In this document: positions 1 to 7,324 of the stretch, in pieces | Layout of the letters: every line of letters begins with the position of its first letter | Numbering within the stretch: position 1 is the first letter of the stretch | NCBI GenBank assembly: GCA_902569055.1 | Contig: CACFSU010000008.1 | Span: 1 to 47,486 of the forward strand | DNA length: 47,486 bases | From: an uncultured Pelagibacteraceae bacterium | GTDB lineage: Bacteria > Pseudomonadota > Alphaproteobacteria > Pelagibacterales > Pelagibacteraceae | Direction: 5' to 3' | The notes under the pieces: generated by a model | The model's database searches: none | Told to the model about the DNA's origin: nothing | Seen by the model: only the letters and a program-made list of their open reading frames with translations | Translations under genes and position numbers: made by a program

Positions 1-59
1 AAAACCTATTAAAGAAAATCCTTTTAGGATACTAAAAAATTTGAATTTAGGTTAATTTT

Positions 60-473
60 ATGTTTTTTAAAAAAAAAGAAACAAAAAAAGAAAATACATT
101 TTTAACTAATATTGCCGCACTATTAATCCATGCCGCAAAAATAGACGAACATTTTTCTGAGAAAGAAGAGTATATTATTAAAAAATTCTTATTAGAATTA
201 GGAGCTGAAAAAGAAAATCTAGATTTATTGATAGAAAACTCTAAAAGAATTGAAGAACAATCCAATCATATATTAGATTTTACAAAAGAAATAAAAAATA
301 TGGATGATAATAAAAAAATCAAGATTATTGAAACACTTTGGAGAGTTATTTACTCTAATAAAGATGAAGATATGTATGAATCTAATCTAATGAGAAGACT
401 TAGTGGTTTACTTTATGTAGATAGTAAAACTATGGGAGACATTAAAAAAAAAGTTAAGAATGAATATATATAA
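60..473 (+). CDS. TerB-family (tellurite-resistance-like) protein
   Basis: A 137-residue soluble protein. After a lysine-rich start it has an all-helical body with the TerB-like pattern: '[17 protein letters not shown]' near residues 20-36, then a second half with '[15 protein letters not shown]' near residues 92-106. Acidic residues at these places bind metal in TerB-fold proteins. The cellular role of stand-alone TerB proteins is not settled, and the name does not imply tellurite resistance here. Its stop overlaps the fdxA start (TAATG), so the two are very likely co-transcribed and translationally coupled. No signal peptide or membrane segment is visible. Confidence 0.8.
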   Translation: MFFKKKETKKENTFLTNIAALLIHAAKIDEHFSEKEEYIIKKFLLELGAEKENLDLLIENSKRIEEQSNHILDFTKEIKNMDDNKKIKIIETLWRVIYSNKDEDMYESNLMRRLSGLLYVDSKTMGDIKKKVKNEYI

Positions 474-799
474 TGACTTACATTGTTAACGATAAATGTA
501 TCAAATGTAAATTGATGGATTGTGTAGAAGTCTGTCCAGTTGATTGCTTCTATGAAGGTAAAAATATGCTTGTAATTAAACCGGATGAGTGTATAGATTG
601 TGGCGTTTGTGAACCTGAGTGTCCAGTGGATGCAATTAAAGCAGATACAGATCCGGGAAGCGAAAAATGGTTAGAAATCAATAAAGAATTCTCAGAGATC
701 TGGCCTAACATAAGTGAAAAAAAAGATCCTCCTGCGGATCATGAAAAATATAAAAATGAGCAAAATAAGTTTGAAAAATATTTTAAAGAAAACCTTTAA
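473..799 (+). CDS. fdxA: 7Fe ferredoxin FdxA
   Basis: A 108-residue ferredoxin carrying one [3Fe-4S] and one [4Fe-4S] cluster, a small cytoplasmic electron carrier. The N-terminal half has the cysteine pattern of the FdxA/FdI family: '[18 protein letters not shown]' near residues 9-26 and '[16 protein letters not shown]' near residues 40-55. The C-terminal tail, with '[15 protein letters not shown]', is typical of the alphaproteobacterial form. The start is fixed by the TAATG overlap with the upstream gene. The end overlaps the likely start of the CarD gene by 44 bp, in another frame. In many alphaproteobacteria fdxA and carD are neighbours, which supports both calls. Confidence 0.95.
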   Translation: MTYIVNDKCIKCKLMDCVEVCPVDCFYEGKNMLVIKPDECIDCGVCEPECPVDAIKADTDPGSEKWLEINKEFSEIWPNISEKKDPPADHEKYKNEQNKFEKYFKENL

Positions 800-1628
800 T
801 AAGAAAACTAAAAAAAAAGCTGATAAAAAAAAAAGTAAAGTAAAAAAATTTAAACCAAAAAAAACTAAAAAAATCATTAAATCTAAATCAGTAAAAATAA
901 AAAAAAATATAAAAAAGAAACCAATCAAAAAAGTAGAGAAAGGTACTGAAGTAAAAAATGAAAATTTAAGAATTTCAAAAAATAATGAACTAAAACCAGA
1001 AATTAAAAAAGTAAAAAAACAAGAGACCGAAAAAAGAGAATATAAAATTAAAGACTTCGTAGTGTATCCAAAGCACGGAGTAGGTCAAATCACAGAATTT
1101 AAGAAAATTAACATTGGTGGTATTGATGTCGAAACTTATGTAATTAAGTTTGAAAAAGATAAAGCTAACGGCATGGTGCCTGTTAATAAACAATTTCATT
1201 TACGACCTTTAGCAACTATAAATCAAGTCAACAAATGTATATCTATCTTAAAAAGTAAACCAAAAATTAAAAGATCAATGTGGAGTAGAAGAGCTCAAGA
1301 ATATGAAGCTAAGATATCTTCAGGTAAGATATATGAGTTAGCTGAAGTTGTAAGGGATTTAAATAAAGGTGATGATTTAATGGTAGATCAATCTTATAGT
1401 GAAAGACAACTTTTTGAAAAAGCTTATGATCGTATTCTTTGTGAATTCGAGATAGTTTTAAATTCTTCTAAAGAGGATACTCAAAAGAAATTAGATAAGG
1501 CTCTTAAAAGAAATTTAGGTGGTCCTCAAACACAGCCTACAACCACTGTTCCTAAAACTTCTACCACAGAAATTCCAACTGAAGAACCAATCTCGGAAGG
1601 GGAAGTTACAGATAATATAGAAGAATAA
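756..1628 (+). CDS. carD: CarD/CdnL-family RNA-polymerase-binding regulator with lysine-rich N-terminus
   Basis: CarD/CdnL proteins bind the RNA polymerase beta subunit and stabilise open complexes at promoters. The CarD domain begins at '[13 protein letters not shown]' and includes '[16 protein letters not shown]', 'LAEVVRDL' and 'SERQLFEKA', the usual RNAP-interaction and helical parts. From ATG 756 the protein is 290 residues. In-frame ATGs at 714 and 741 lie deeper in fdxA; all three start inside fdxA and the true start is not certain. Ahead of the domain is an extension in which 31 of the first 62 residues are lysine, resembling a histone H1 tail. The C-terminus is Thr/Pro/Glu-rich. A strong terminator follows. 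Confidence 0.85.
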   Translation: MSKISLKNILKKTFNKKTKKKADKKKSKVKKFKPKKTKKIIKSKSVKIKKNIKKKPIKKVEKGTEVKNENLRISKNNELKPEIKKVKKQETEKREYKIKDFVVYPKHGVGQITEFKKINIGGIDVETYVIKFEKDKANGMVPVNKQFHLRPLATINQVNKCISILKSKPKIKRSMWSRRAQEYEAKISSGKIYELAEVVRDLNKGDDLMVDQSYSERQLFEKAYDRILCEFEIVLNSSKEDTQKKLDKALKRNLGGPQTQPTTTVPKTSTTEIPTEEPISEGEVTDNIEE

Positions 1629-1668
1629 AAAAACGCTTCTCACACGAATCGTTATGAGAAGCGTTTTT
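1629..1668. terminator. Bidirectional intrinsic terminator between carD and the 26-residue basic peptide gene
   Basis: A 12-bp perfect stem (1631-1642 with 1655-1666; core ACGCTTCTCA / TGAGAAGCGT) encloses a 12-nt loop. It is flanked by an A run on the left and a T run on the right, so on either strand the hairpin is followed by a U tract. It begins directly after the carD stop and lies 20 bp past the stop of the opposite-strand mini-gene, so it can end both transcripts. Confidence 0.9.
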
Positions 1669-1687
1669 TGTAAAGAATACTAAGTTA

Positions 1688-1768
1688 CTATCTTCTTCTT
1701 CTTTTTTTAGCTTTTTTCTTAGCTTTTTTCTTAGTTTTCTTTGCTGCTTTTCTTCTTCTCTTAGCCAT
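1688..1768 (-). CDS. 26-residue ultrabasic (Lys/Arg/Ala) peptide
   Basis: A short gene read by hand. From ATG at 1768 it encodes 26 residues: 12 Lys, 7 Arg, 5 Ala, one Thr and the initiator Met. It starts MAKRRRKAAKK and ends in four arginines. A strong ribosome-binding site (AGGGAG, 1780-1775) sits 6 nt before the ATG. A consensus TTGACA element lies upstream (1848-1843) and the terminator at 1629-1668 lies downstream, so it has the parts of a complete transcription unit. Composition resembles histone H1 tails or protamine-like peptides, and binding to nucleic acid is a reasonable inference, not shown. A tandem repeat of KKKA codons makes up the middle. It faces carD, whose N-terminus is also lysine-rich. 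Confidence 0.75.
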   Translation of the reverse strand: MAKRRRKAAKKTKKKAKKKAKKRRRR

Positions 1769-1789
1769 CTTTAGCTCCCTTTTAAGTTA

Positions 1790-1810
1790 AACGAATCAAA
1801 TTGATTCGTT
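1790..1810 (-). promoter_or_regulatory. 21-nt perfect palindrome in the 5' leader of the basic peptide gene
   Basis: Two perfect 10-bp arms (AACGAATCAA and TTGATTCGTT) sit around a single central base. The element lies between the likely transcription start and the ribosome-binding site of the 26-residue gene. It could be a dimeric operator, or a hairpin at the very 5' end of the mRNA (8-bp stem, 5-nt loop) that protects it. No regulator can be named. Confidence 0.55.
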
Positions 1811-1819
1811 ATTAACTTA

Positions 1820-1848
1820 TTTTTATTTTTTTATATAACTTATGTCAA
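1820..1848 (-). promoter_or_regulatory. Likely promoter of the 26-residue basic peptide gene
   Basis: A perfect TTGACA -35 element (1848-1843) is followed after 17 nt by a weak, A-rich -10 (TAAAAA, 1825-1820). Transcription would start near 1813, just before the palindrome. The rest of the gap up to the acyl-CoA synthetase stop (1849-1952) is A/T tracts in which I see no further gene. Confidence 0.5.
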
Positions 1849-1952
1849 TTCTTTAATTAAAGTTAAAATTTTGAAAATATTATTTTTAAAAAAAATTTTT
1901 TTATAATTTTTGTATGCAAAAAAGTTAATGTTTATGCGTATAATAAACTAAT

Positions 1953-3653
1953 TTAATAAAGTTTTTCTAAATCTTCTTTGTATTTTTCTAAAATTTTTTT
2001 TCTTTTTAGTTTTAAAGTTGGCGTTAACATTCCATTTTCAATTGTAAATTCTTCTTTTATTAATTTAAATTTTTTAACTTTTTCTACTAAAGATAAACTT
2101 TTATTTAAATTTTCTAAATAAAATTCAATTTGTTTTTTGTTTTCTTCACTTTCACTTACAACTAGAGCAACTAAATAATTTTTTTTATCTCCATAAACAA
2201 AACTTTGCTTAATTTTTTCATTAAGACATAATAAATTTTCAATTTTAGATGGTGAGATGTTATCACCACCAAGATTAACTATAATTTCTTTTTTTCTATC
2301 AGTTATTTTTAAATTTCCATCTTTAGTTATTTTTCCTATATCTCCAGTATGTAACCATCCATTTTTAATAACATCTTCTGTCTCCTTTTTCATATTCCAA
2401 TAACCAAGCATTACATTTTCTCCTTTAACCAAAATTTCACCATCATCAGCAATTTTTACCTCATTAGTTTTAAAAGGTGGTCCCACAGTCTCAATTTTGA
2501 TGTTTCCTGGGATATTACAACTCACAACTGGTGAAGTTTCTGTTAAACCATATCCTTGTAAAGTTTGTAAACCTATAGAGTTCAAAAATTCACCAATTTT
2601 TTGATCTAAAGCACCCCCTCCAGAAACAAAGGCTTTCAATTTACTACCGAACTGGTTTTTAATTTTTTTTCTTACCAATATTTCACATAGAAAATCAATA
2701 ATTTTTTCCTTAAAATTTAGTCTCTGTTTATTCAAGGATTTTGTTCCAAGTAAAATTGTGCTTTCAATTAATTTTTTCTTAAAACCTGTTTGTTTTGAAA
2801 AATTAAGAAAAATTTTACTATATAAATTTTGATAAAATCTTGGTACTGCAGTCATGATAGTTGGTTTAGCAACGAGCATATTAGGTAATAATTTTTCTAA
2901 ACTCTCAGCATAGAAAACTTTTGCTCCAAGTGAAATTTGCACAAATTGGACAGTGTGTTCGTATGAATGAGATAAAGGAAGCCAAGTTAAAAAAACTGAT
3001 TCATCATTTTTAACCAATGGGTCTAAAATTTCTTGTGCTCCCTCACAATTAGATAATATACCTCCGTGACTGAGCATCACGCCTTTGGGATTACCGGTAG
3101 TTCCAGATGTATAAATAATACAGGCAAGATCTTTTCTACTAATTTCTTGATTATAATTTAAAAAAACTGAAGTTTTTTCTTTTTTAGAATATTTCTCTAA
3201 AATATTTTTAAAACTTTCAATTTTTTCGTTAAAATTTTCAAAGGATAAAACTCTAGTATCATTTGAAATAAATTTTTCTATTTTTCTATATTGAATATCA
3301 TTTGATACGATACATACTTTAGGTTTACAATCATTTATAATATACTTGTAATCTTGTTCTGAATAAGTTGTAAATAATGGAACCGTAATACCTCCAGCAT
3401 TCATAATTGCTATATCTGCAATTAGCCATTCAGGTCGATTTTCAGATAACAATACACACCTATCTCCAGTATTTAAATTTTTTCTTAAGTATTCGGATAA
3501 AATACAAATATTATGTTCAACTTGTTTCCATGTTAAAAAATGATTTTTATCAATTTTTAGCCACTTTAAAAAAGGTTTATTAGGTGCAGATTTTTTTTCT
3601 TCATACTTTAGAAAAAAAAGTTCTACTAAACTATTTATTTTATTTAATTCCAT
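1953..3653 (-). CDS. Long-chain fatty acid-CoA ligase (AMP-forming acyl-CoA synthetase)
   Basis: A 566-residue adenylate-forming enzyme that would activate fatty acids to acyl-CoA through an acyl-AMP intermediate. The P-loop signature 'YTSGTTGNPKGVMLS' is at residues 181-195. 'GYGLTETSP' comes later, and the hinge region 'HTGDIGKITKDGNLKITDR' is followed by 'KKEIIV', as in FadD/FAA-type synthetases. The C-terminal catalytic-lysine region is degenerate-looking but present. Substrate chain length cannot be read. The ATG lies only 4 nt after the CCA end of tRNA-Leu on the same strand, leaving no space for its own ribosome-binding site outside the tRNA. The bases just past its stop are A/T-rich, with no convincing terminator. 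Confidence 0.9.
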   Translation of the reverse strand: MELNKINSLVELFFLKYEEKKSAPNKPFLKWLKIDKNHFLTWKQVEHNICILSEYLRKNLNTGDRCVLLSENRPEWLIADIAIMNAGGITVPLFTTYSEQDYKYIINDCKPKVCIVSNDIQYRKIEKFISNDTRVLSFENFNEKIESFKNILEKYSKKEKTSVFLNYNQEISRKDLACIIYTSGTTGNPKGVMLSHGGILSNCEGAQEILDPLVKNDESVFLTWLPLSHSYEHTVQFVQISLGAKVFYAESLEKLLPNMLVAKPTIMTAVPRFYQNLYSKIFLNFSKQTGFKKKLIESTILLGTKSLNKQRLNFKEKIIDFLCEILVRKKIKNQFGSKLKAFVSGGGALDQKIGEFLNSIGLQTLQGYGLTETSPVVSCNIPGNIKIETVGPPFKTNEVKIADDGEILVKGENVMLGYWNMKKETEDVIKNGWLHTGDIGKITKDGNLKITDRKKEIIVNLGGDNISPSKIENLLCLNEKIKQSFVYGDKKNYLVALVVSESEENKKQIEFYLENLNKSLSLVEKVKKFKLIKEEFTIENGMLTPTLKLKRKKILEKYKEDLEKLY

Positions 3654-3657
3654 AATT

Positions 3658-3742
3658 TGGTGGGCGAAGAGAGAATCGAACTCTCACTTCTTGCGAAACA
3701 CGATTTTGAGTCGTGCGCGTCTACCAGTTCCGCCATTCGCCC
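3658..3742 (-). tRNA. tRNA-Leu (anticodon CAA), CCA encoded
   Basis: On the minus strand the molecule starts GGGCGAAT, has a D-loop with GGTAGACGCG, an anticodon stem CACGA/TCGTG around loop CTCAAAA (anticodon CAA, reading UUG), and a long class-II variable arm. A T-arm GAGAGTTCGATTCTCTC follows, and the acceptor strand TTCGCCC is followed by A and CCA. The long variable arm confirms leucine. The 3' CCA is encoded and ends 4 nt before the acyl-CoA synthetase ATG. Confidence 0.96.
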
Positions 3743-3802
3743 TTAATTGTTTAATAATTTTACTAAATAGTATAAGAACTAAAATTATATTAAAACCAAA
3801 AA

Positions 3803-4408
3803 ATGTTTGTTACTCTTTATAAAAAATGTTTAGATTTAGCTGCTAACAAAAGTTCTAAATATTACTTGGCTTTAGTTTCTTTCATTGAAAGTTCTTTTTT
3901 TCCAATACCACCAGATGTGATGGTAATACCTATGGTTATTGCCAAAAAAAATGATTTCTTTAAAATTTTTCTTATTACAACAATATTTTCTGTTTTAGGA
4001 GGCATATTAGGGTATTTCATTGGAGTATTCTTTTTTGATATAGGACTTCAAATAATGAGTTTTTATGGCTATGAGGATAAATTAACTAATCTTAAAAATG
4101 ATTTAATAAATAGCAAAAGTTTCTATGCTTGGCTCGGAATTCTTTTTTTAGCTGGTTTTACACCTCTACCTTATAAAGTTTTTACCATCGCTAGTGGTTT
4201 AATTGGATTTAATTTTCTAATATTTGTTTTGATAAGTTTTATATCCAGAGGTCTTCGTTTTTTCATAGTTTCATATTTATCTTATAAATTTGGAGATTTA
4301 TTTACTCAATTTATGGAAAAACATGGATCAAAATGGTTTACAATTTTTGGAATAATAATAGTCATTATAGGAATAATTATTTATTTAATTTCAAAATCTT
4401 ATGCTTAA
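3803..4408 (+). CDS. DedA/YqaA-family inner-membrane protein
   Basis: A 201-residue protein with several hydrophobic segments, of the DedA (SNARE-associated/VTT) superfamily, YqaA-like. The conserved N-terminal 'FIESSFFPIPPDVMVIP' (near residues 28-44) and the later 'FLAGFTPLPYKVFTIASG' (near residues 116-133) match the two re-entrant loops of the family. DedA proteins are linked to lipid scrambling or transport and membrane homeostasis; the substrate here is unknown. It overlaps the next gene (dsbB) by 8 bp, which suggests an operon with dsbB and coq7. The start ATG is the only sensible one. Confidence 0.88.
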   Translation: MFVTLYKKCLDLAANKSSKYYLALVSFIESSFFPIPPDVMVIPMVIAKKNDFFKIFLITTIFSVLGGILGYFIGVFFFDIGLQIMSFYGYEDKLTNLKNDLINSKSFYAWLGILFLAGFTPLPYKVFTIASGLIGFNFLIFVLISFISRGLRFFIVSYLSYKFGDLFTQFMEKHGSKWFTIFGIIIVIIGIIIYLISKSYA

Positions 4409-4889
4409 TTTAAAGATTGATATCTATTTAAAATTAATCTTTATAATTAGTTTTATTTCAATAATTTCTGCATATTTCATTGAGTATATTCTTGGGCATC
4501 AGCCTTGTAATTTATGTATAATAGAAAGAATTCCTTTTTTATTAAGCATAATTCTAATAATCATAAATTATATTTTTAAGAAAAATAAAAAATTTTTAAT
4601 ATTATTATTAATATTAATTTTTATCTTCTCTTTTGCAATTTCAATTTATCATTTTGGAATTGAACAGGGGTTTTTTGAAGAATCTGCTGTATGTGGATTA
4701 AAAAATGCTACCGAAATCATATCAAAAGAAGAATTATTGAAACAATTGCAAAAAAAAACTGTTAGTTGTAAAGATGTGACATTTAGAATTTTTGGATTTT
4801 CACTCACAACAATTAATATGATTATAAGTTTATTTATTGTTATTTTATTAACTAAAATTTTTATTAATTATGAAAAATTCAAAAACTAA
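4401..4889 (+). CDS. dsbB: Disulfide bond formation protein DsbB
   Basis: A 162-residue membrane protein with four hydrophobic segments. The first periplasmic loop carries the redox pair C36-x-x-C39 ('HQPCNLCIIER'). The second loop carries C98 and C123 ('AVCGLKN' and 'VSCKDV'). This four-cysteine layout is diagnostic of DsbB, which reoxidises DsbA and passes electrons to quinone. No dsbA is in the window. It overlaps the DedA gene by 8 bp and the coq7 gene by 20 bp, so translation is probably coupled. A neighbouring ubiquinone gene suits its need for quinone, but may be coincidence. Confidence 0.92.
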   Translation: MLNLKIDIYLKLIFIISFISIISAYFIEYILGHQPCNLCIIERIPFLLSIILIIINYIFKKNKKFLILLLILIFIFSFAISIYHFGIEQGFFEESAVCGLKNATEIISKEELLKQLQKKTVSCKDVTFRIFGFSLTTINMIISLFIVILLTKIFINYEKFKN

Positions 4890-5400
4890 AATAGAGGAAT
4901 TTATAAGAGTTGACCACGCTGGTGAAAGAGGAGCAGTAAAAATCTATGAAGGTCAATTATTAGCACTAAATACTGTGGTTAAAGATGAAGATTTGAAAAA
5001 AATTATTGAGGAAATGAAAATTCATGAAAAAGAACACTGTAATTTTTTTGAAAATGAAATTAGAAAAAGAAAAATAAAGCCAACCAAATTTTTACCTTTA
5101 TGGGATCTTCTTGGAGTTGGGCTTGGTTTTGGCTCAACAATTCTTGGGAAAAAAGCGGCGATGTTATGTACTGCTTCTGTTGAAGAAGTTATTGATAAAC
5201 ATTATCAAAATCAAATAAATCAACTTGGTCCTGAAGAGCAAGAGCTGAAGAAAAAAATTATTAAATTCAGAGAAGATGAATTACATCATAAAGATATTGC
5301 TTATAAAAAGGGTGCAACAAAAAAAGGATTTTATTCAATAATGGATAAAATTATTAAGACTGGTTCGAAATTAGCAATTAATATCTCAGAAAAAATCTAA
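4870..5400 (+). CDS. coq7: Coq7 demethoxyubiquinone hydroxylase
   Basis: A 176-residue di-iron hydroxylase of the Coq7/CAT5 type, which catalyses a late ring hydroxylation in ubiquinone synthesis. The iron ligands are in recognisable repeats: 'RVDHAGERGAVKIYEGQ' (near residues 13-29), 'HEKEHCNFFENE', 'SVEEVIDKHY' and 'REDELHHKDIA' (near 136-146). The length matches the alphaproteobacterial and mitochondrial form. It starts inside dsbB (20-bp overlap). Its stop is only 2 bp from the stop of the convergent HNH gene. Other ubiquinone genes, ubiE and ubiB, lie at 14769-17041. Confidence 0.95.
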   Translation: MKNSKTKIEEFIRVDHAGERGAVKIYEGQLLALNTVVKDEDLKKIIEEMKIHEKEHCNFFENEIRKRKIKPTKFLPLWDLLGVGLGFGSTILGKKAAMLCTASVEEVIDKHYQNQINQLGPEEQELKKKIIKFREDELHHKDIAYKKGATKKGFYSIMDKIIKTGSKLAINISEKI

Positions 5401-5402
5401 TT

Positions 5403-5972
5403 TTAAGCTTCTAGCTCTACATCCCAATACAAATAATCCATCCAGCTTTTATGTAGATAATTAGGAGGAAAATTTTTACCATTTCGATGCAAATCCTCAG
5501 TAGATGGTTGATAAGGATATTGAGTAAGTTTCATTTCAGAAGATTTAAGTAACTTTCCACCTTTCTTTACGTTACAAGCTGAACAAGCTGTTACAACATT
5601 ATCCCAATGAGTCTCACCCCCTTTAGATCTTGGTAATAAATGATCAAAAGTTAACTCTTCTCCACTTCCACAATATTGACATGAAAATTTATCTCTAAGA
5701 AAAACATTAAATCTTGTAAAACTTGGTTTAGTCTGTGGAACGATATAATCTTTTAAAGCTATAACACTTGGTAATTTCATATTAAAGGAAGGACTTCTTA
5801 CAACTCTATCATAATTGCTGACAATAATTACTCGGTTTAAAAAAACTGACTTTACAGTGTCTTGCCATGACCATAATGACAAAGGATAATAACTTAAAGG
5901 CCTATAGTCTGCATTTAAAACTAATGCAGGACATTTTTCTAATGATACATCTCGTTCAACAAAGCTATTCAT
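5403..5972 (-). CDS. HNH endonuclease domain protein
   Basis: A 189-residue protein with a zinc-type HNH nuclease motif in its C-terminal half: 'CQYCGSGEELTFDHLLPRS' with 'WDNVVTACSACNVKKGGK', giving two CxxC pairs around the D-H catalytic centre. The N-terminal half ('ALVLNADYRPLSYYPLSLW') is shared with a widely conserved stand-alone HNH family in alphaproteobacteria. Its substrate is unknown. No methyltransferase or restriction partner lies nearby, so a restriction role is not supported. It is convergent with coq7, 2 bp apart. Confidence 0.85.
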   Translation of the reverse strand: MNSFVERDVSLEKCPALVLNADYRPLSYYPLSLWSWQDTVKSVFLNRVIIVSNYDRVVRSPSFNMKLPSVIALKDYIVPQTKPSFTRFNVFLRDKFSCQYCGSGEELTFDHLLPRSKGGETHWDNVVTACSACNVKKGGKLLKSSEMKLTQYPYQPSTEDLHRNGKNFPPNYLHKSWMDYLYWDVELEA

Positions 5973-6020
5973 AACTAAACCTTAGCTTAAATAAAAAATT
6001 ATTTCAACACTAAGCAAATA

Positions 6021-6671
6021 TTAAATTTTTTTTAAAATATATTCTAATGCTATGCTTGATGCTTCCATAGGAATATGATGGTCGCAGTTTTTAATTAAAT
6101 GTGTCTTTATTTCTATATTATTTCTAATAAAAAAATCTTTAGCTTCTAACATAAAATTAGGTGAGACAACTTGATCTGCTTCACCATGGATTAACAAAGT
6201 ATTGGTAGAAACTTTTTTTCTAGATTTTAAATCATTTTGGTTAATAATTTTACCAGAAAAACCTACTATACAGCTATATTCTTGATTAGATATCAGACCT
6301 AAATTTATTGACATCATACAGCCTTGACTAAACCCAGATAAACAAATTTTTTTATTCTCTAATTTAAACTCATTTTTAATCTCATCTATAAATGTATTTA
6401 ATTTTTTTTCAGCTTTAATAGATTCTTCTAAAATATACTTTGGATCATCATTTGTTAAATCAAACCATTGAAAGCCTGATGGATTTATTGGACATCGTTC
6501 GTGACCATTTGGGCAAATGAAAATTGTATTTGGTAAATGTCTCTTCCAATTTAAAGATAACATACTTATATCTTTTCCATCGCCTCCATAACCATGCAAT
6601 AAGATTATAGCATTATTAATGTCTTTCCCTTTATCGGGTTGGACAAATGTAGCATCAAGACAAAATTTCAT
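6021..6671 (-). CDS. Alpha/beta-hydrolase, phospholipase/carboxylesterase family
   Basis: A 216-residue esterase of the Abhydrolase_2 (carboxylesterase/acyl-protein-thioesterase-like) type. It has 'ILLHGYGGDGKD' (oxyanion region), the nucleophile elbow 'GFSQGCMMS' (serine near residue 115), 'LIHGEADQVV' (acidic residue) and 'DHHIPMEA' (histidine near the end). No signal peptide is seen, so it should be cytoplasmic. The natural substrate cannot be told. It sits between the HNH gene and the TlpA-like gene on the same strand. Confidence 0.87.
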   Translation of the reverse strand: MKFCLDATFVQPDKGKDINNAIILLHGYGGDGKDISMLSLNWKRHLPNTIFICPNGHERCPINPSGFQWFDLTNDDPKYILEESIKAEKKLNTFIDEIKNEFKLENKKICLSGFSQGCMMSINLGLISNQEYSCIVGFSGKIINQNDLKSRKKVSTNTLLIHGEADQVVSPNFMLEAKDFFIRNNIEIKTHLIKNCDHHIPMEASSIALEYILKKI

Positions 6672-6720
6672 AGTAAATTTTATTTATTTTCTATTTTCAA
6701 AGACATTCTACAATATAAAA

Positions 6721-6804
6721 ATGATTTCAGGAACATTTGTAAGATTTATAATGATTATAGTTTTAGTTTTATTGATTTATTTTTTAAAAATTAATTATAA
6801 TTAG
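6721..6804 (+). CDS. Possible 27-residue single-span membrane peptide
   Basis: A short reading frame, ATG at 6721 to TAG at 6804, encoding a peptide that is almost one transmembrane helix ('FIMIIVLVLLIYFL') with a basic end. There is no good ribosome-binding site, though a TACAAT hexamer lies just upstream. Its last 14 bp overlap the end of the opposite-strand TlpA-like gene. It fills an otherwise empty 119-bp gap. In such AT-rich DNA a hydrophobic frame can arise by chance, so this call is weak. Confidence 0.3.
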   Translation: MISGTFVRFIMIIVLVLLIYFLKINYN

Positions 6805-7300
6805 ATAACCATTCAATAAAACTTTTATCAGAAAAATCTAAAGATCCAAATATTCTTGCAAATTCTTGGCCTTGCTTATTAAAAATAATTGTCGTCGGTA
6901 ATCCTCTTAAAGAAAATTTTTTTGCTAAAGTAATAGGATTATCAAAATATATATCTAAATTTTTAATATTTAACTCATTAAAAAATTCTTGGGACTTCTT
7001 TAAGTTATCTTTTCCAATATTAATTGGAAAAATTTCAAGATTATCTAAAATCTTAATAGATTTTAAAGCATCTAAAGAAGGCATCTCTTTTTTACATGGA
7101 GCACACCAAGTTGCCCAAAAATTAAGTATCACCACTTTTCCTTTGAAATTATTTAATTCAACAATTTCTTGTTTTGAGTCTAAAAAAGCCAAATTTTTGT
7201 AGGTTTTTAATTCCTTATTAATTACAATATTTTTAATATTTGGCACATCATTTGCTAAAGCATTTGATAGTAAAAAAATAAATATTATTAATAATCTCAT
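6791..7300 (-). CDS. TlpA/ResA-like periplasmic thioredoxin
   Basis: A 169-residue thioredoxin-fold protein with an N-terminal signal sequence ('MRLLIIFIFLLSNALA', likely cleaved after ALA). The active site is 'FWATWCAPCKKEMPSL' with a WCxPC motif near residues 65-69, and a cis-proline loop 'LRGLPTTIIF' comes later. TlpA/ResA proteins act as periplasmic disulfide reductases, often in cytochrome c maturation. No cytochrome maturation genes are in this window, so the partner is unknown. Only 24 bp separate its start from the divergent argH. Confidence 0.9.
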   Translation of the reverse strand: MRLLIIFIFLLSNALANDVPNIKNIVINKELKTYKNLAFLDSKQEIVELNNFKGKVVILNFWATWCAPCKKEMPSLDALKSIKILDNLEIFPINIGKDNLKKSQEFFNELNIKNLDIYFDNPITLAKKFSLRGLPTTIIFNKQGQEFARIFGSLDFSDKSFIEWLSNYN

Positions 7301-7324
7301 GTTTTATCAGTATAATTAATTATC

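Noticed and set aside
1..59. Short hairpin ATCC-TTTTA-GGAT at the left edge
   Set aside because: The stem is only 4 bp and the neighbouring gene is outside the window, so it cannot be judged.
60..473. Tellurite-resistance operon
   Set aside because: Only a single TerB-like protein is present; no TerC, TerD or TerZ genes accompany it, so the name alone does not support the phenotype.
1849..1952. Terminator or small gene just past the acyl-CoA synthetase stop
   Set aside because: Only A/T tracts and weak A/T-only pairing are present; no GC-containing stem and no credible reading frame.
5403..5972. HNH gene as part of a restriction or defence system
   Set aside because: No methyltransferase, helicase or other defence gene is nearby, and the N-terminal half matches a widespread housekeeping-like HNH family.
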